NCBI GenBank assembly: GCA_017483605.1
Contig: JAFUWG010000048.1
Coordinates: 1 to 64,000, forward strand
Length of the DNA stretch: 64,000 bases
Reading direction: 5' to 3'
From: Bacteroidaceae bacterium
GTDB taxonomy: Bacteria > Bacteroidota > Bacteroidia > Bacteroidales > Bacteroidaceae
Shown here: positions 31,877-39,643 of the stretch, piece by piece
Layout: the number at the start of each line of letters is the position of its first letter
How positions within the stretch are numbered: the stretch's first letter is position 1
Program-made: the position numbers and the translations under genes
Notes under the pieces: model-generated
Databases searched by the model: none
What the model was told of the DNA's origin: nothing
What the model saw: only the letters and a program-made list of their open reading frames with translations

Positions 31877-34382
31877 CGGCCTGCTCTAATCCCCCCCCCT
31901 TGAATTTCATCACCATTTCGAGTTCTTCGTCGCGAGAGATTCCACACTCCTGAATGATGTTTTTGGCAAGGGCGACTGTCATTTTTTTGAAGTCCTCTTC
32001 GCGAGGCGTAATGAGGAGTCCACCCATATCGAGAGCCCCAGGACTGACCAGCACTTTCGCCTTACCTTCCATGAAATAGCAGTCGGGGCGATGCTTGGAA
32101 CGAGGAATGATGACACTGATGATGCGTTGAGAGCCGTCTGAAGAACTGGGTTGTGTCCACGCCAAGATGTTCATCATTGGCTCATACTGTCCTTCGGGCA
32201 CCGGCATCGCACGGTAGATTTTATCGAAAAGCACCTTGTTGGCATGTGGGGTGCGGGTGATGATGATGATGCCCGGACACACATATCCACGCAAACTGAA
32301 CACACCCGTGTTGTCTGCCACATCTTCAAGGCTCACCGCCTCCAGATATTCTTCCTCGCTGATAGGCCAGAGGCGAGAGCGGTTGTCGTGGTAAAGTTCT
32401 CGCCAGTCACGCTCCAACGGCACAGCACCTCGACTGCCTGCCTGAAAGTGCATGTGGTCGGGGGCACTGGCTCCACACTGAGGACCGTTGTAGAAGACAA
32501 ACATATCGTCCAGCAGCGTCGTGATTTCCATCATATCCTCATAATGGTTGAGAATCTGTTGGTTGCGGTGGTGACGTAACGGAATCGTAAAGTGTCGGGG
32601 AAGAATCGGGTTGGGATTGACCAGCAAGTGATACTTTTGCAACATCGGATTGCTGATTTGCTCCCCGGGGCGATTGACATCGCACAAGAAGCAGGGGCGG
32701 CGACTGATGGTGAGTGCATCCACTTTCGCACCAGTCGAGACGATTCGTGCGGGGTTGTACTGTGCAGCCAGACGGCAGCCCTCCAGAATGAAGTTGGTGG
32801 TCGTCACGTTCTCCAACTGGCCGTAGCGTTCACGGGCTTCCTGCCACTGCTTGATTTGCTGGTCGAAGAACTCATTCACCGACTCGCTGGTGGCTCCCTT
32901 GAGCCAGTATTCGTTCAGACGACGGCGGTCAATAATCTCCATCGTGCGGAGACTGTCCTTGTAGATATTGTTGCGGTTGACCTGCTCGGGCGTCAAGGCA
33001 GCATCGCTGTTGCCCTCCCATCGGCGGCAGAGATAAAGTTCATCGTAGATTCTGCCTATCTTATACTTGCGGCTGAACGCCAAGCCCACGGCATAGTCCT
33101 CACCATAGGAAGAGTTCGGCATTCCTATCTTGCGGAGCAATGGGGTGAAGAAAGCACGAGGAGCACCCAATCCGTTGATACGCAAAGCGTTGTTATGCCC
33201 GTTTTCAGGTGTCCACTCGCGATGGTCAATGATGCCAGGAGGCAGGGTCTCCAACTGGAAGTTACACATACGATAAGAGCCAATCACCATGCCACAATGC
33301 TCCTGATAGAACTTATCAACAATGCGTTGCAGCGTGTCCGTCCCACTATAGAGGTCGTCGCTGTCGAGTTGCACAGCGAAACGTCCGCATCGAGAGTCGT
33401 TGAAGGCAAGGCTCCAGCAGCCGCCAATGCCGAGGTCGTTGCGGTCGGGGATGATATGGACGACACGGTTGTCGGTCGCCACCAATGCATCGATGGCTTC
33501 GGTGGTGCCATCGGTAGAGAGGTTATCGACCACTATCACATTGAACTCGAAGGTGGTTCGCTGAGAGAGGGCACTCTTGATGGCATCGGCGATGGTCTTC
33601 ACGCGGTTTCGCACCGGAATGATGACCGAAGCCTCTTTGTCGAACTCGAAGCGGTCAACCGACACTTCCACGATGCTGTCGGGGTCGATGTAGGCACCAA
33701 TCTCTTTCAGGTGTTCGGTACAAACCAACTCCCTTTCCTTCTGCACCTCCCGATTGCGAGGGTCAACGTAGTCAAACTGCTTCTCGCCACTTCTCCGCAG
33801 GTCACGTTCCTCCTCGGTGTAAAGGTATTCACGCAGGTGGAACAGCGATGCCTGACGCTTCCGACGCAGGGCATACAGTTGGAGGTCATACCATGCGGAA
33901 AAGCGGTAATTTGCCTCAGGCTTTTCTGCCACATAATCTTTCAGCGTGGAAGCAGAAAACAGCACGACGCTGCCAAAATCAAAGTCGTCACGCACACTGC
34001 CATAGTAGAAGTCCATCGTGGGACACGCCACGGTCTTACCACCCTTCACGGCATAATGGTCGGCATAAACCACAGCGGGGTCAACGCTCTCTGCCACCGA
34101 GTAGAGCCGCTTGATGGCTTGATAGCCAAAGGTGATGGGGGTCTTCTTGGAGCAGAAAAGTGCGTAGGGAGAGTCCAGTGCCTCGGCGATTTGCCGCACG
34201 GTTGAAGAACAACCAAACCCTTCCACCCGAATCACTTCACACCCGACAAAGGGGCAAGCGTCGTCTCCCTTCATCATGACATATATATTATTCACCAACG
34301 GTTCATCCTTCAGTTGCTTCAGTGTCACCAAGGTTGTTTCCGCGTCAGCATACGTGACAAAACAGTCTATGCCTTTTTTCAT
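31860..34382 (-). CDS. Three-part protein: degenerate GT-like domain, GT2 glycosyltransferase, DUF4922
   Basis: An 840-residue cytoplasmic protein. Residues 1-240 have a glycosyltransferase-A-like look (a seeming degenerate copy: LVNNIYVMMKGDD, YALFCSKKTPI). About 250-480 is a family-2 glycosyltransferase (ASVIIPVRNRVKTIADAIKSAL, VVDNLSTDGT, QLDSDDL as the DxD). About 540-840 is DUF4922, related to GalT/HIT nucleotidyltransferases: FLCDVNRPGEQ, ILPRHFTIPLRHH and PDHMHFQAG near residue 642, which resembles the HxH motif. This pairing suggests nucleotide-sugar making or breaking coupled to transfer, inferred only. It is the first gene of the minus-strand unit with SpoIID and two permeases. A G9 run lies near the 3' end. 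Confidence 0.72.
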   Translation of the reverse strand: MKKGIDCFVTYADAETTLVTLKQLKDEPLVNNIYVMMKGDDACPFVGCEVIRVEGFGCSSTVRQIAEALDSPYALFCSKKTPITFGYQAIKRLYSVAESVDPAVVYADHYAVKGGKTVACPTMDFYYGSVRDDFDFGSVVLFSASTLKDYVAEKPEANYRFSAWYDLQLYALRRKRQASLFHLREYLYTEEERDLRRSGEKQFDYVDPRNREVQKERELVCTEHLKEIGAYIDPDSIVEVSVDRFEFDKEASVIIPVRNRVKTIADAIKSALSQRTTFEFNVIVVDNLSTDGTTEAIDALVATDNRVVHIIPDRNDLGIGGCWSLAFNDSRCGRFAVQLDSDDLYSGTDTLQRIVDKFYQEHCGMVIGSYRMCNFQLETLPPGIIDHREWTPENGHNNALRINGLGAPRAFFTPLLRKIGMPNSSYGEDYAVGLAFSRKYKIGRIYDELYLCRRWEGNSDAALTPEQVNRNNIYKDSLRTMEIIDRRRLNEYWLKGATSESVNEFFDQQIKQWQEARERYGQLENVTTTNFILEGCRLAAQYNPARIVSTGAKVDALTISRRPCFLCDVNRPGEQISNPMLQKYHLLVNPNPILPRHFTIPLRHHRNQQILNHYEDMMEITTLLDDMFVFYNGPQCGASAPDHMHFQAGSRGAVPLERDWRELYHDNRSRLWPISEEEYLEAVSLEDVADNTGVFSLRGYVCPGIIIITRTPHANKVLFDKIYRAMPVPEGQYEPMMNILAWTQPSSSDGSQRIISVIIPRSKHRPDCYFMEGKAKVLVSPGALDMGGLLITPREEDFKKMTVALAKNIIQECGISRDEELEMVMKFKGGGLEQADEKWL
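31891..31899 (-). repeat. G9 homopolymer at the GT-DUF4922/SpoIID junction
   Basis: Nine G on the coding strand encode KGGG near the C-terminus, 15 bases before the SpoIID start codon. One extra G would end the upstream frame at a TGA overlapping the SpoIID ATG; one fewer would stop immediately. Confidence 0.65.
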
Positions 34383-34563
34383 ATTGTTGGATTACTAAGG
34401 TTACCTAATCATTTTTTTCAGTTCTCATTCCACAAGTCTCACTTTTCGTCATCAGCAAGATTTTCGACTCATTACAAATGCAAAGTTAGGCAATATCTGT
34501 GAAAGAAAAAAATCTTTTCTGTTCTTTTTCCATCCAAATGGGTGCTTATTCATTCTTTTTTCT
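34383..34563. other. Divergent intergenic region
   Basis: Non-coding. It contains the leader and promoter of the minus-strand salvage unit, and AT-rich sequence upstream of the yhhQ promoter. Confidence 0.5.
34481..34488 (-). promoter_or_regulatory. Putative -7 box for the minus-strand GT-DUF4922 unit
   Basis: TAACTTTG on the minus strand, 98 bases before the start codon. Only a T-rich match is seen at the -33 position. Confidence 0.5.
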
Positions 34564-34571
34564 TACCTTTG
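34564..34571 (+). promoter_or_regulatory. Putative -7 box of the yhhQ-queF operon
   Basis: TACCTTTG fits the consensus and puts transcription start near 34577, about 14 bases before the aptamer array. A TTTG -33 box is not evident. Confidence 0.55.
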
Positions 34572-34590
34572 CAGCCGATTTACAAAAATC

Positions 34591-34680
34591 CGAGTGCCTG
34601 ACTACCTCGTAAAAACAGGCGTGTACTAGTTCAACCACGTAAAAAACCAGCGAGTGCTTGACCACCTCGTTAAAAACAAG
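34591..34680 (+). promoter_or_regulatory. Three tandem preQ1-I riboswitch aptamers
   Basis: Three head-to-tail 30-nt units. Unit 1 (34591-34620): P1 CGAG (34591-34594)/CTCG (34606-34609), pseudoknot P2 GCCTG (34596-34600)/CAGGC (34616-34620). Unit 3 (34651-34680): P1 CGAG/CTCG (34651-34654/34666-34669), P2 CTTG (34657-34660)/CAAG (34677-34680). Unit 2 (34621-34650): P1 CGTG (34620-34623)/CACG (34636-34639), P2 CTAG/CCAG with one A-C mismatch. All three keep the preQ1-I contacts: U right after the 5' P1 strand (U6 of the B. subtilis RNA), AC right before the 3' P1 strand (A16-C17), and the A-rich tail with A before C (A30). The array ends 6 bases before the yhhQ start, so translational control is likely. 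Confidence 0.8.
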
Positions 34681-34686
34681 AAAACA

Positions 34687-35415
34687 ATGAAAACAAACAA
34701 ACAAGTGAGCGTGTTCTTCATGCTCGCAGGAATTCTTTTCTGCATCTGCCTCGTGGCAGCCAATCTTCTCGAAACCAAAGTCTTCCGTGTATGGGGTAAC
34801 ATTTCCCTGACCTGCGGTTTCATCGTGTTTCCCATCTCTTACATTCTCAACGACGTCATTGCCGAAGTGTGGGGCTACCGCAAGGCCCGACTCATCATCT
34901 GGGTAGGCTTCGCCATGAACTTCTTCGTCATGGCATTGGGCGGCATCGCTTGCATCCTGCCCCCCATCGAAGCAGGTGCTGACGAAGCCTTCAAGCAGGT
35001 GTTCACCTTCGCGCCACAGATTGTCGTGGCAAGCCTCATCGCCTTCATCGTCGGTTCGTTCCTCAACGCACTGGTGATGAGCAAGATGAAGATGGCAGAC
35101 CGCAATAAGGGACACTTCGACTACCATTTCTCCATGCGTGCCATCCTCTCCACCTTGGCAGGCGAAAGTGCCGACAGCCTCATCTTCTTCCCTCTGGCTT
35201 TCTATCTGTTTCCGCTCATCGTGTCGGGACAGCCCGTGTTGACGTTCGACATCATGCTGGGACTGATGGTCACACAAGTGGTGGCAAAGACGGCGTATGA
35301 AATCATCGTGCTGCCGCTGACCATCCGTGTGGTGAAATTCGTGAAGCGTGTGGAAGATACGGACGTGTACGATGAGCACATCAGTTACAGTGCATTCAAA
35401 ATCAGTGAAATATAA
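34687..35415 (+). CDS. yhhQ: Queuosine-precursor transporter (YhhQ/DUF165)
   Basis: A 242-residue membrane protein with about six spans, of the YhhQ family, which imports preQ0/preQ1. Motifs include [12 protein letters not shown], the signature [19 protein letters not shown] (about residues 50-68), [20 protein letters not shown] and [13 protein letters not shown]. The start at MKTNKQVS, just after the third aptamer, is preferred to the ATG at 34654, which lies inside that aptamer. queF begins one base after its stop. An array of preQ1 aptamers in front is exactly what such a transporter would be expected to carry. Confidence 0.92.
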   Translation: MKTNKQVSVFFMLAGILFCICLVAANLLETKVFRVWGNISLTCGFIVFPISYILNDVIAEVWGYRKARLIIWVGFAMNFFVMALGGIACILPPIEAGADEAFKQVFTFAPQIVVASLIAFIVGSFLNALVMSKMKMADRNKGHFDYHFSMRAILSTLAGESADSLIFFPLAFYLFPLIVSGQPVLTFDIMLGLMVTQVVAKTAYEIIVLPLTIRVVKFVKRVEDTDVYDEHISYSAFKISEI

Positions 35416-35416
35416 C

Positions 35417-35884
35417 ATGAACAATTTACGTGAAAAGGAGGGGCTGCAATCCCTCGGCAAGAAGACAGAGTATCGCCAAGACTATGCCCCCGAGGTGTTG
35501 GAAAGTTTCGAGAACAAGCATCCCGACAACGATTATTGGGTACGCTTCAACTGCCCCGAGTTCACTTCTCTCTGCCCCATCACTGGTCAGCCCGATTTTG
35601 CAGAGATTCGCATCTCCTACTTGCCCGACCGCCGCATGGTGGAGAGCAAATCGCTGAAACTCTACCTGTTCTCGTTCCGCAACCACGGCGACTTCCACGA
35701 GGACTGCGTGAACATCATCATGAAAGACCTCATCCGGCTGATGGATCCGAAGTACATCGAGGTGGCGGGCATCTTCACGCCACGCGGCGGCATCAGCATC
35801 TATCCTTTTGCCAACTATGGCCGCCCCGGCACAAAATACGAAGAGATGGCGAACTATCGGCTGATGAATCACGACATGAACTGA
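35417..35884 (+). CDS. queF: NADPH-dependent 7-cyano-7-deazaguanine reductase (QueF)
   Basis: Reduces preQ0 to preQ1 in queuosine synthesis. The 155-residue protein is the short, unimodular (YkvM) type. The substrate-binding and catalytic region [16 protein letters not shown] has the thioimide-forming Cys at C53 and the Asp at D60. The QueF NADPH-binding motif is [21 protein letters not shown], followed by [14 protein letters not shown]. It is cotranscribed with yhhQ (one-base gap), so its product preQ1 should act on the aptamers upstream. Confidence 0.94.
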   Translation: MNNLREKEGLQSLGKKTEYRQDYAPEVLESFENKHPDNDYWVRFNCPEFTSLCPITGQPDFAEIRISYLPDRRMVESKSLKLYLFSFRNHGDFHEDCVNIIMKDLIRLMDPKYIEVAGIFTPRGGISIYPFANYGRPGTKYEEMANYRLMNHDMN

Positions 35885-35897
35885 GCGTTGTTCGTCG

Positions 35898-35966
35898 TCG
35901 ATGAACAATTATTCAACGTCGATGAACAAATATTCAACGACGACGAACAATTATTCAACGACGACG
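35898..35966 (+). repeat. 21-bp tandem repeat after queF
   Basis: About 3.5 copies of a 21-bp unit (GAYGAACAAWTATTCAACGWC, given degenerate). In one frame it would read as repeated VDEQLFN/DDEQLFN heptapeptides, but no gene is supported there. Confidence 0.65.
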
Positions 35967-36044
35967 AACGACTTCGCCAACGGGGAAAACCCAGAAGAGG
36001 TTGCGGAGATGAAGGTCAAGCGGCAGTGGAGCATCCCATAAAAC

Positions 36045-36087
36045 AAAGCCGGGCAAAACGATTCAGCGTTTTGCCCGGCTTTTCTTT
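36045..36087 (+). terminator. Terminator of yhhQ-queF
   Basis: A 16-bp perfect stem (36045-36060 with 36067-36082) with a 6-nt loop and a TTCTTTT tail. Confidence 0.85.
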
Positions 36088-36141
36088 TGCCAAAAATGAA
36101 TTTTATGACCCAAAACTCACGTGTATGTCAGATTTTAGTCG

Positions 36142-36149
36142 TATCTTTG
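36142..36149 (+). promoter_or_regulatory. -7-like box four bases from the phoH start
   Basis: TATCTTTG lies so close to ATG 36154 that a transcript from it would start at or next to the start codon (leaderless). No -33 box is seen. Confidence 0.4.
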
Positions 36150-36153
36150 TGGC

Positions 36154-37128
36154 ATGATTGAAAAGCATATAGTTTTGGAGGACATTGACCTCGTGACGTT
36201 CTACGGGGTGAACAATGTCCATCTGCAAATGATAAAGGCGCTCTATCCGAAGTTGCGCATCGTGGCTCGTGGCAACATCATTAAGGTGATGGGCGACGAG
36301 GAAGAAATGTGCGCCTTCGAGGAGAACGTGGCGAAGATGCAGCAGCATTGTGCCAAATACAACTCGCTGAACGAGGAGGCGATTCTGCAAATTGTGAAAG
36401 GAGAAAGCCCGTCGGGACATCTGACCGACGGCACCGCCATCTGCTACAGCGTGACGGGCAAGCCGATTGCACCTCGGTCGGAAAATCAGCGGCTGCTGGT
36501 GGAAGCCTACCAAGAGAACGATATGATTTTTGCGGTGGGGCCCGCCGGTTCGGGCAAGACCTACGTGAGCATCGCCTTGGCGGTGAGAGCACTGAAGAAC
36601 AAGGAGATACGCAAAATCATCCTGTCGCGCCCGGCTGTAGAGGCTGGCGAGAAACTGGGGTTCCTGCCTGGCGACATGAGGGACAAGATAGACCCCTATC
36701 TGCAACCGCTCTACGACGCCTTGCAGGACATGATTCCGGCACAGAAACTGACGGAATACATGGAACAGAACGTGATTCAGATTGCCCCGTTGGCATTCAT
36801 GCGTGGACGCACACTGAACGATGCGGTCGTCATTCTGGACGAGGCACAGAACACGACCACCCAACAAATCAAGATGTTCCTCACCCGCATGGGACAGAAC
36901 ACGAAGATGATTATCACGGGCGACATGACGCAGATTGACCTGCCACGCAACGTGAAGAGCGGCCTGAAGGAAGCCACCGAGGTGCTGAACAACGTGAAGG
37001 GCATCAGTTTTGTGCAGATGGACGAACGCGACATCGTGCGTCACAAGTTGGTGACAAGAATCGTGAATGCTTATCATAAGTACGAACAATCTAAAATTCA
37101 ACAATATGAACTCTTTAACAAGGACTGA
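36154..37128 (+). CDS. phoH: PhoH family ATPase
   Basis: A 324-residue cytoplasmic P-loop protein of the PhoH family (helicase superfamily I-like; some members are linked to RNA metabolism). An N-terminal KH-like segment ([30 protein letters not shown]) precedes Walker A GPAGSGKT at about residue 129, Walker [21 protein letters not shown], and [16 protein letters not shown]. The MIEK start is conserved in Bacteroidales relatives. Its 3' end overlaps purC by 23 bases. Confidence 0.92.
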   Translation: MIEKHIVLEDIDLVTFYGVNNVHLQMIKALYPKLRIVARGNIIKVMGDEEEMCAFEENVAKMQQHCAKYNSLNEEAILQIVKGESPSGHLTDGTAICYSVTGKPIAPRSENQRLLVEAYQENDMIFAVGPAGSGKTYVSIALAVRALKNKEIRKIILSRPAVEAGEKLGFLPGDMRDKIDPYLQPLYDALQDMIPAQKLTEYMEQNVIQIAPLAFMRGRTLNDAVVILDEAQNTTTQQIKMFLTRMGQNTKMIITGDMTQIDLPRNVKSGLKEATEVLNNVKGISFVQMDERDIVRHKLVTRIVNAYHKYEQSKIQQYELFNKD

Positions 37129-38053
37129 TTTCAACTTCCCCGGACAGAAGGAAGTGTATCACGGCAAAGTCCGTGACGTGTACAACATCAACGACGACCT
37201 TATGGTGATGGTCGCTACCGACCGCATCTCGGCATTCGACGTGGTGCTGCCCAAAGGCATCCCTTTCAAGGGTCAGGTGCTCAACCAGATTGCAGCCAAG
37301 TTCCTCGACGCATCGGCAGACATCGTCCCCAACTGGAAACTCGCCACTCCCGACCCGATGGTGACCGTGGGCTTGAAGTGCGAAGGCTTCCGTGTGGAAA
37401 TGATTATCCGTGGCTACCTGACCGGTTCGGCATGGCGTGAGTACAAGGCTGGCAACCGCACTCTTTGTGGCATCACTCTGCCCGAGGGAATGCGTGAGAA
37501 CGAGAAGTTCCCTGAGCCCATCATCACCCCCACCACCAAGGCAGACGAGGGTCACGACGAGAACATCTCGAAGGAAGAAATCATCGCACAGGGCATTGTG
37601 AGCAAGGAAGACTACGAGGTGATGGAGAAATATACCCGTGCCCTCTTCGACCTCGGCACCAAGATTGCCGCCGAGAAAGGACTCATCCTTGTGGACACCA
37701 AGTACGAGTTTGGCAAGCGTGACGGCAAGGTCTATCTGATTGACGAGGTACACACCCCCGACTCCAGCCGCTACTTCTATGCCGAAGGCTATCAAGAGAA
37801 ATTCGAGAAAGGTGAACCACAAAAGCAACTCTCCAAGGAGTTTGTACGTCAGTGGCTCATCGACCACAACTTCATGAACCAGCCCGGACAGGTGATGCCC
37901 GAAATCACGGACGAATACGCCGAATCGGTCAGCGAACGCTACATCGAACTGTACGAACATATCATCGGCGAAAAATTCGTGAAGGCTGAAGGCGATGAGG
38001 ACATCGCTGCCCGCATCGAAAAGAACGTCTTGGCATATCTCGCAAAGAAATAA
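37106..38053 (+). CDS. purC: Phosphoribosylaminoimidazole-succinocarboxamide synthase
   Basis: Makes SAICAR from CAIR, aspartate and ATP in purine synthesis. The 315-residue protein is the longer SAICAR synthetase type: [32 protein letters not shown] (ATP-binding N-terminal part), [17 protein letters not shown], and [11 protein letters not shown]...[14 protein letters not shown]. The start at MNSLTRTDF lies inside phoH (23-base overlap); the frame is open upstream to 37067, but those residues are unlike the family. The TAA stop overlaps the menG ATG (TAATG). Confidence 0.94.
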   Translation: MNSLTRTDFNFPGQKEVYHGKVRDVYNINDDLMVMVATDRISAFDVVLPKGIPFKGQVLNQIAAKFLDASADIVPNWKLATPDPMVTVGLKCEGFRVEMIIRGYLTGSAWREYKAGNRTLCGITLPEGMRENEKFPEPIITPTTKADEGHDENISKEEIIAQGIVSKEDYEVMEKYTRALFDLGTKIAAEKGLILVDTKYEFGKRDGKVYLIDEVHTPDSSRYFYAEGYQEKFEKGEPQKQLSKEFVRQWLIDHNFMNQPGQVMPEITDEYAESVSERYIELYEHIIGEKFVKAEGDEDIAARIEKNVLAYLAKK

Positions 38054-38844
38054 TGTACGAACAGGAGCAGATTAAGCCCTACGGCGACCAAGGCACGAAG
38101 CGTGAGCAGGTGGAGCAGATGTTTGACAACATCGCCCACTCCTACGACACACTTAACCATACCCTCAGTTTCGGTGTTGACCGCCTCTGGCGAAACGCCG
38201 CCATCAACTATCTGCGACCTTTCTTCCCCCAAAAAGCAAACACCCCAAACGGCCTCCCTCCCCATAGAGGGGGAGGGCCAGGGAGGGGGTCTGTACTCGA
38301 CATTGCCACGGGCACTGGCGATTTCGCTATCCTTGCTTTTCAAAAACTACAACCACAACGCATCGTCGGCATCGACATCAGCGAAGGGATGATGGCAATT
38401 GGACGTGAGAAAGTGGCGAAACTCGGGCTTTCCGACCGTATCACATTTCAGAACGAGGACTGCTCGAAGATGCCTTTCTCCGACAACACCTTCGATGCCG
38501 TCATTTCTGCCTTCGCCCTCCGCAACTTCCAGAACCTCGACGAGTGTCTGAAAGAGATGCACCGAGTGCTCTCCCCTGACGGACACCTCTCCGTCATCGA
38601 CCTCTGCACACCCGTCTCCTTCCCCATGAAGCAACTCTTCTGGCTCTACAAAAAAGCGGTGATGCCCATCCTCGGCAAACTCCTCTCCCACGACTCCACC
38701 GCCTACACCTACCTGCCCGACACGATGGATGCCATTCCCCAAGCCGAGCACATGCAGCACATCATCCAACAGGCAGGTTTCCATCACGTAAATTTCAAAC
38801 GTCTCCCCTTCGGCATGTGCATCCTCTATACAGCAAAAAAATAA
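38053..38844 (+). CDS. menG: Demethylmenaquinone methyltransferase with an inserted segment
   Basis: The 263-residue UbiE/MenG methyltransferase, which makes menaquinone from demethylmenaquinone with SAM. Features include [28 protein letters not shown], motif [13 protein letters not shown] (SAM binding), [11 protein letters not shown], and [27 protein letters not shown]. Between PFFPQ and VLDIATG lies a 20-residue stretch ([20 protein letters not shown]) encoded by a G/C-run palindromic sequence, absent from relatives as I recall them. It is in frame and precedes motif I, so the enzyme may still fold. Coupled to purC by TAATG. Confidence 0.9.
   Translation: MYEQEQIKPYGDQGTKREQVEQMFDNIAHSYDTLNHTLSFGVDRLWRNAAINYLRPFFPQKANTPNGLPPHRGGGPGRGSVLDIATGTGDFAILAFQKLQPQRIVGIDISEGMMAIGREKVAKLGLSDRITFQNEDCSKMPFSDNTFDAVISAFALRNFQNLDECLKEMHRVLSPDGHLSVIDLCTPVSFPMKQLFWLYKKAVMPILGKLLSHDSTAYTYLPDTMDAIPQAEHMQHIIQQAGFHHVNFKRLPFGMCILYTAKK
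38233..38292 (+). repeat. In-frame 60-bp palindromic insertion in menG
   Basis: Contains GGCCTCCCTCCCC followed by ATAGA and GGGGGAGGGCC, then a second GGGAGGGGG, a hairpin-forming sequence of the kind that recurs between genes in Bacteroidota. It adds exactly 20 codons without a stop. Confidence 0.65.
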
Positions 38845-38850
38845 ACAGAT

Positions 38851-39588
38851 ATGGAAACATACGGATTGATTGGTTACCCATTGGGACATTCGTTCTCTCG
38901 CAAGTTCTTCACGGAAAAATTCGCAAAGGAAGGACGAGAGGCACAGTATTTGAACTTTGAGATTCCAAACATTGAGGAGTTTCCCGATGTGGTGAAGAAC
39001 AACCCCGAATTGAGGGGTTTGAATGTCACGATCCCTTACAAGCAGCAGGTGATGCCGTATCTGGAAGGCATCAGCGAGGAGGCAAAAGCGATTGGTGCGG
39101 TGAATGTGGTGAAGGTCTCGAAAGAAGGTTTGATTGGTTACAACAGCGATGTGATTGGCTTTGTCAACAGCATACGCCCTTTGTTGAAACCGCATCATAG
39201 GAAAGCACTCATCCTCGGCACTGGCGGTGCATCGAAGGCGATTCATTATGGGTTGACGAAGAAGTTGGGGATGGAAACGTTGTTTGTCAGCCGTTCGGCA
39301 CGAGACGGAGTGATTACCTACAACGACATCACGCCCGACACGCTCAAAGAATATGAAGTGATTGTGAATTGTTCGCCTGTGGGGATGTTTCCCCATGTGG
39401 ATGAACGCCCAGCCCTCCCCTACGAAGCCATGAGCGAGGCGAACCTACTGTATGACCTCGTTTACAATCCAGAAGAAACACTTTTCATGAAGAAAGGGGC
39501 GGAACAAGGAGCCACCGTGAAGAATGGGCTTGAAATGCTGCATCTGCAAGCCCTTGCTTCGTGGGAGTTCTGGGGAAATGGAGAATAA
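38851..39588 (+). CDS. aroE: Shikimate dehydrogenase
   Basis: Reduces 3-dehydroshikimate to shikimate with NADPH (chorismate pathway). The 245-residue protein has the substrate-binding GLIGYPLGHSFSRKFFTEKF, GLNVTIPYKQQVMPYL with the catalytic Lys, the NADP-binding LILGTGGASKAIHYGL and the C-terminal NGLEMLHLQAL. Six bases separate it from menG. It is the last gene of the phoH-purC-menG-aroE run and converges on the PBP gene. Confidence 0.93.
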   Translation: METYGLIGYPLGHSFSRKFFTEKFAKEGREAQYLNFEIPNIEEFPDVVKNNPELRGLNVTIPYKQQVMPYLEGISEEAKAIGAVNVVKVSKEGLIGYNSDVIGFVNSIRPLLKPHHRKALILGTGGASKAIHYGLTKKLGMETLFVSRSARDGVITYNDITPDTLKEYEVIVNCSPVGMFPHVDERPALPYEAMSEANLLYDLVYNPEETLFMKKGAEQGATVKNGLEMLHLQALASWEFWGNGE

Positions 39589-39604
39589 ATCCAGATTCTT
39601 TATA

Positions 39605-39643
39605 AAAACAAAAGTGCAGAACCCTATTCGGATTCTGCACTTT
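39605..39643 (-). terminator. Terminator overlapping the 3' end of the PBP gene
   Basis: An 11-bp stem (39643-39633 with 39621-39611) with an 11-nt loop; on the minus strand a TTTTGTTTTTAT tail follows. The 5' arm and part of the loop lie within the last codons and stop (39624-39626) of the PBP gene. Confidence 0.7.

Noticed and set aside
34591-34680. 30-nt periodic array considered as a CRISPR remnant
   Set aside because: Only three units, no spacers between them, units differ in a pattern that preserves pairing, and no cas genes are present.
35888-36157. 89-codon frame with DDEQLFN repeats after queF
   Set aside because: It arises from a 21-bp tandem repeat, crosses a strong terminator and overlaps the phoH start; no signs of a real gene.
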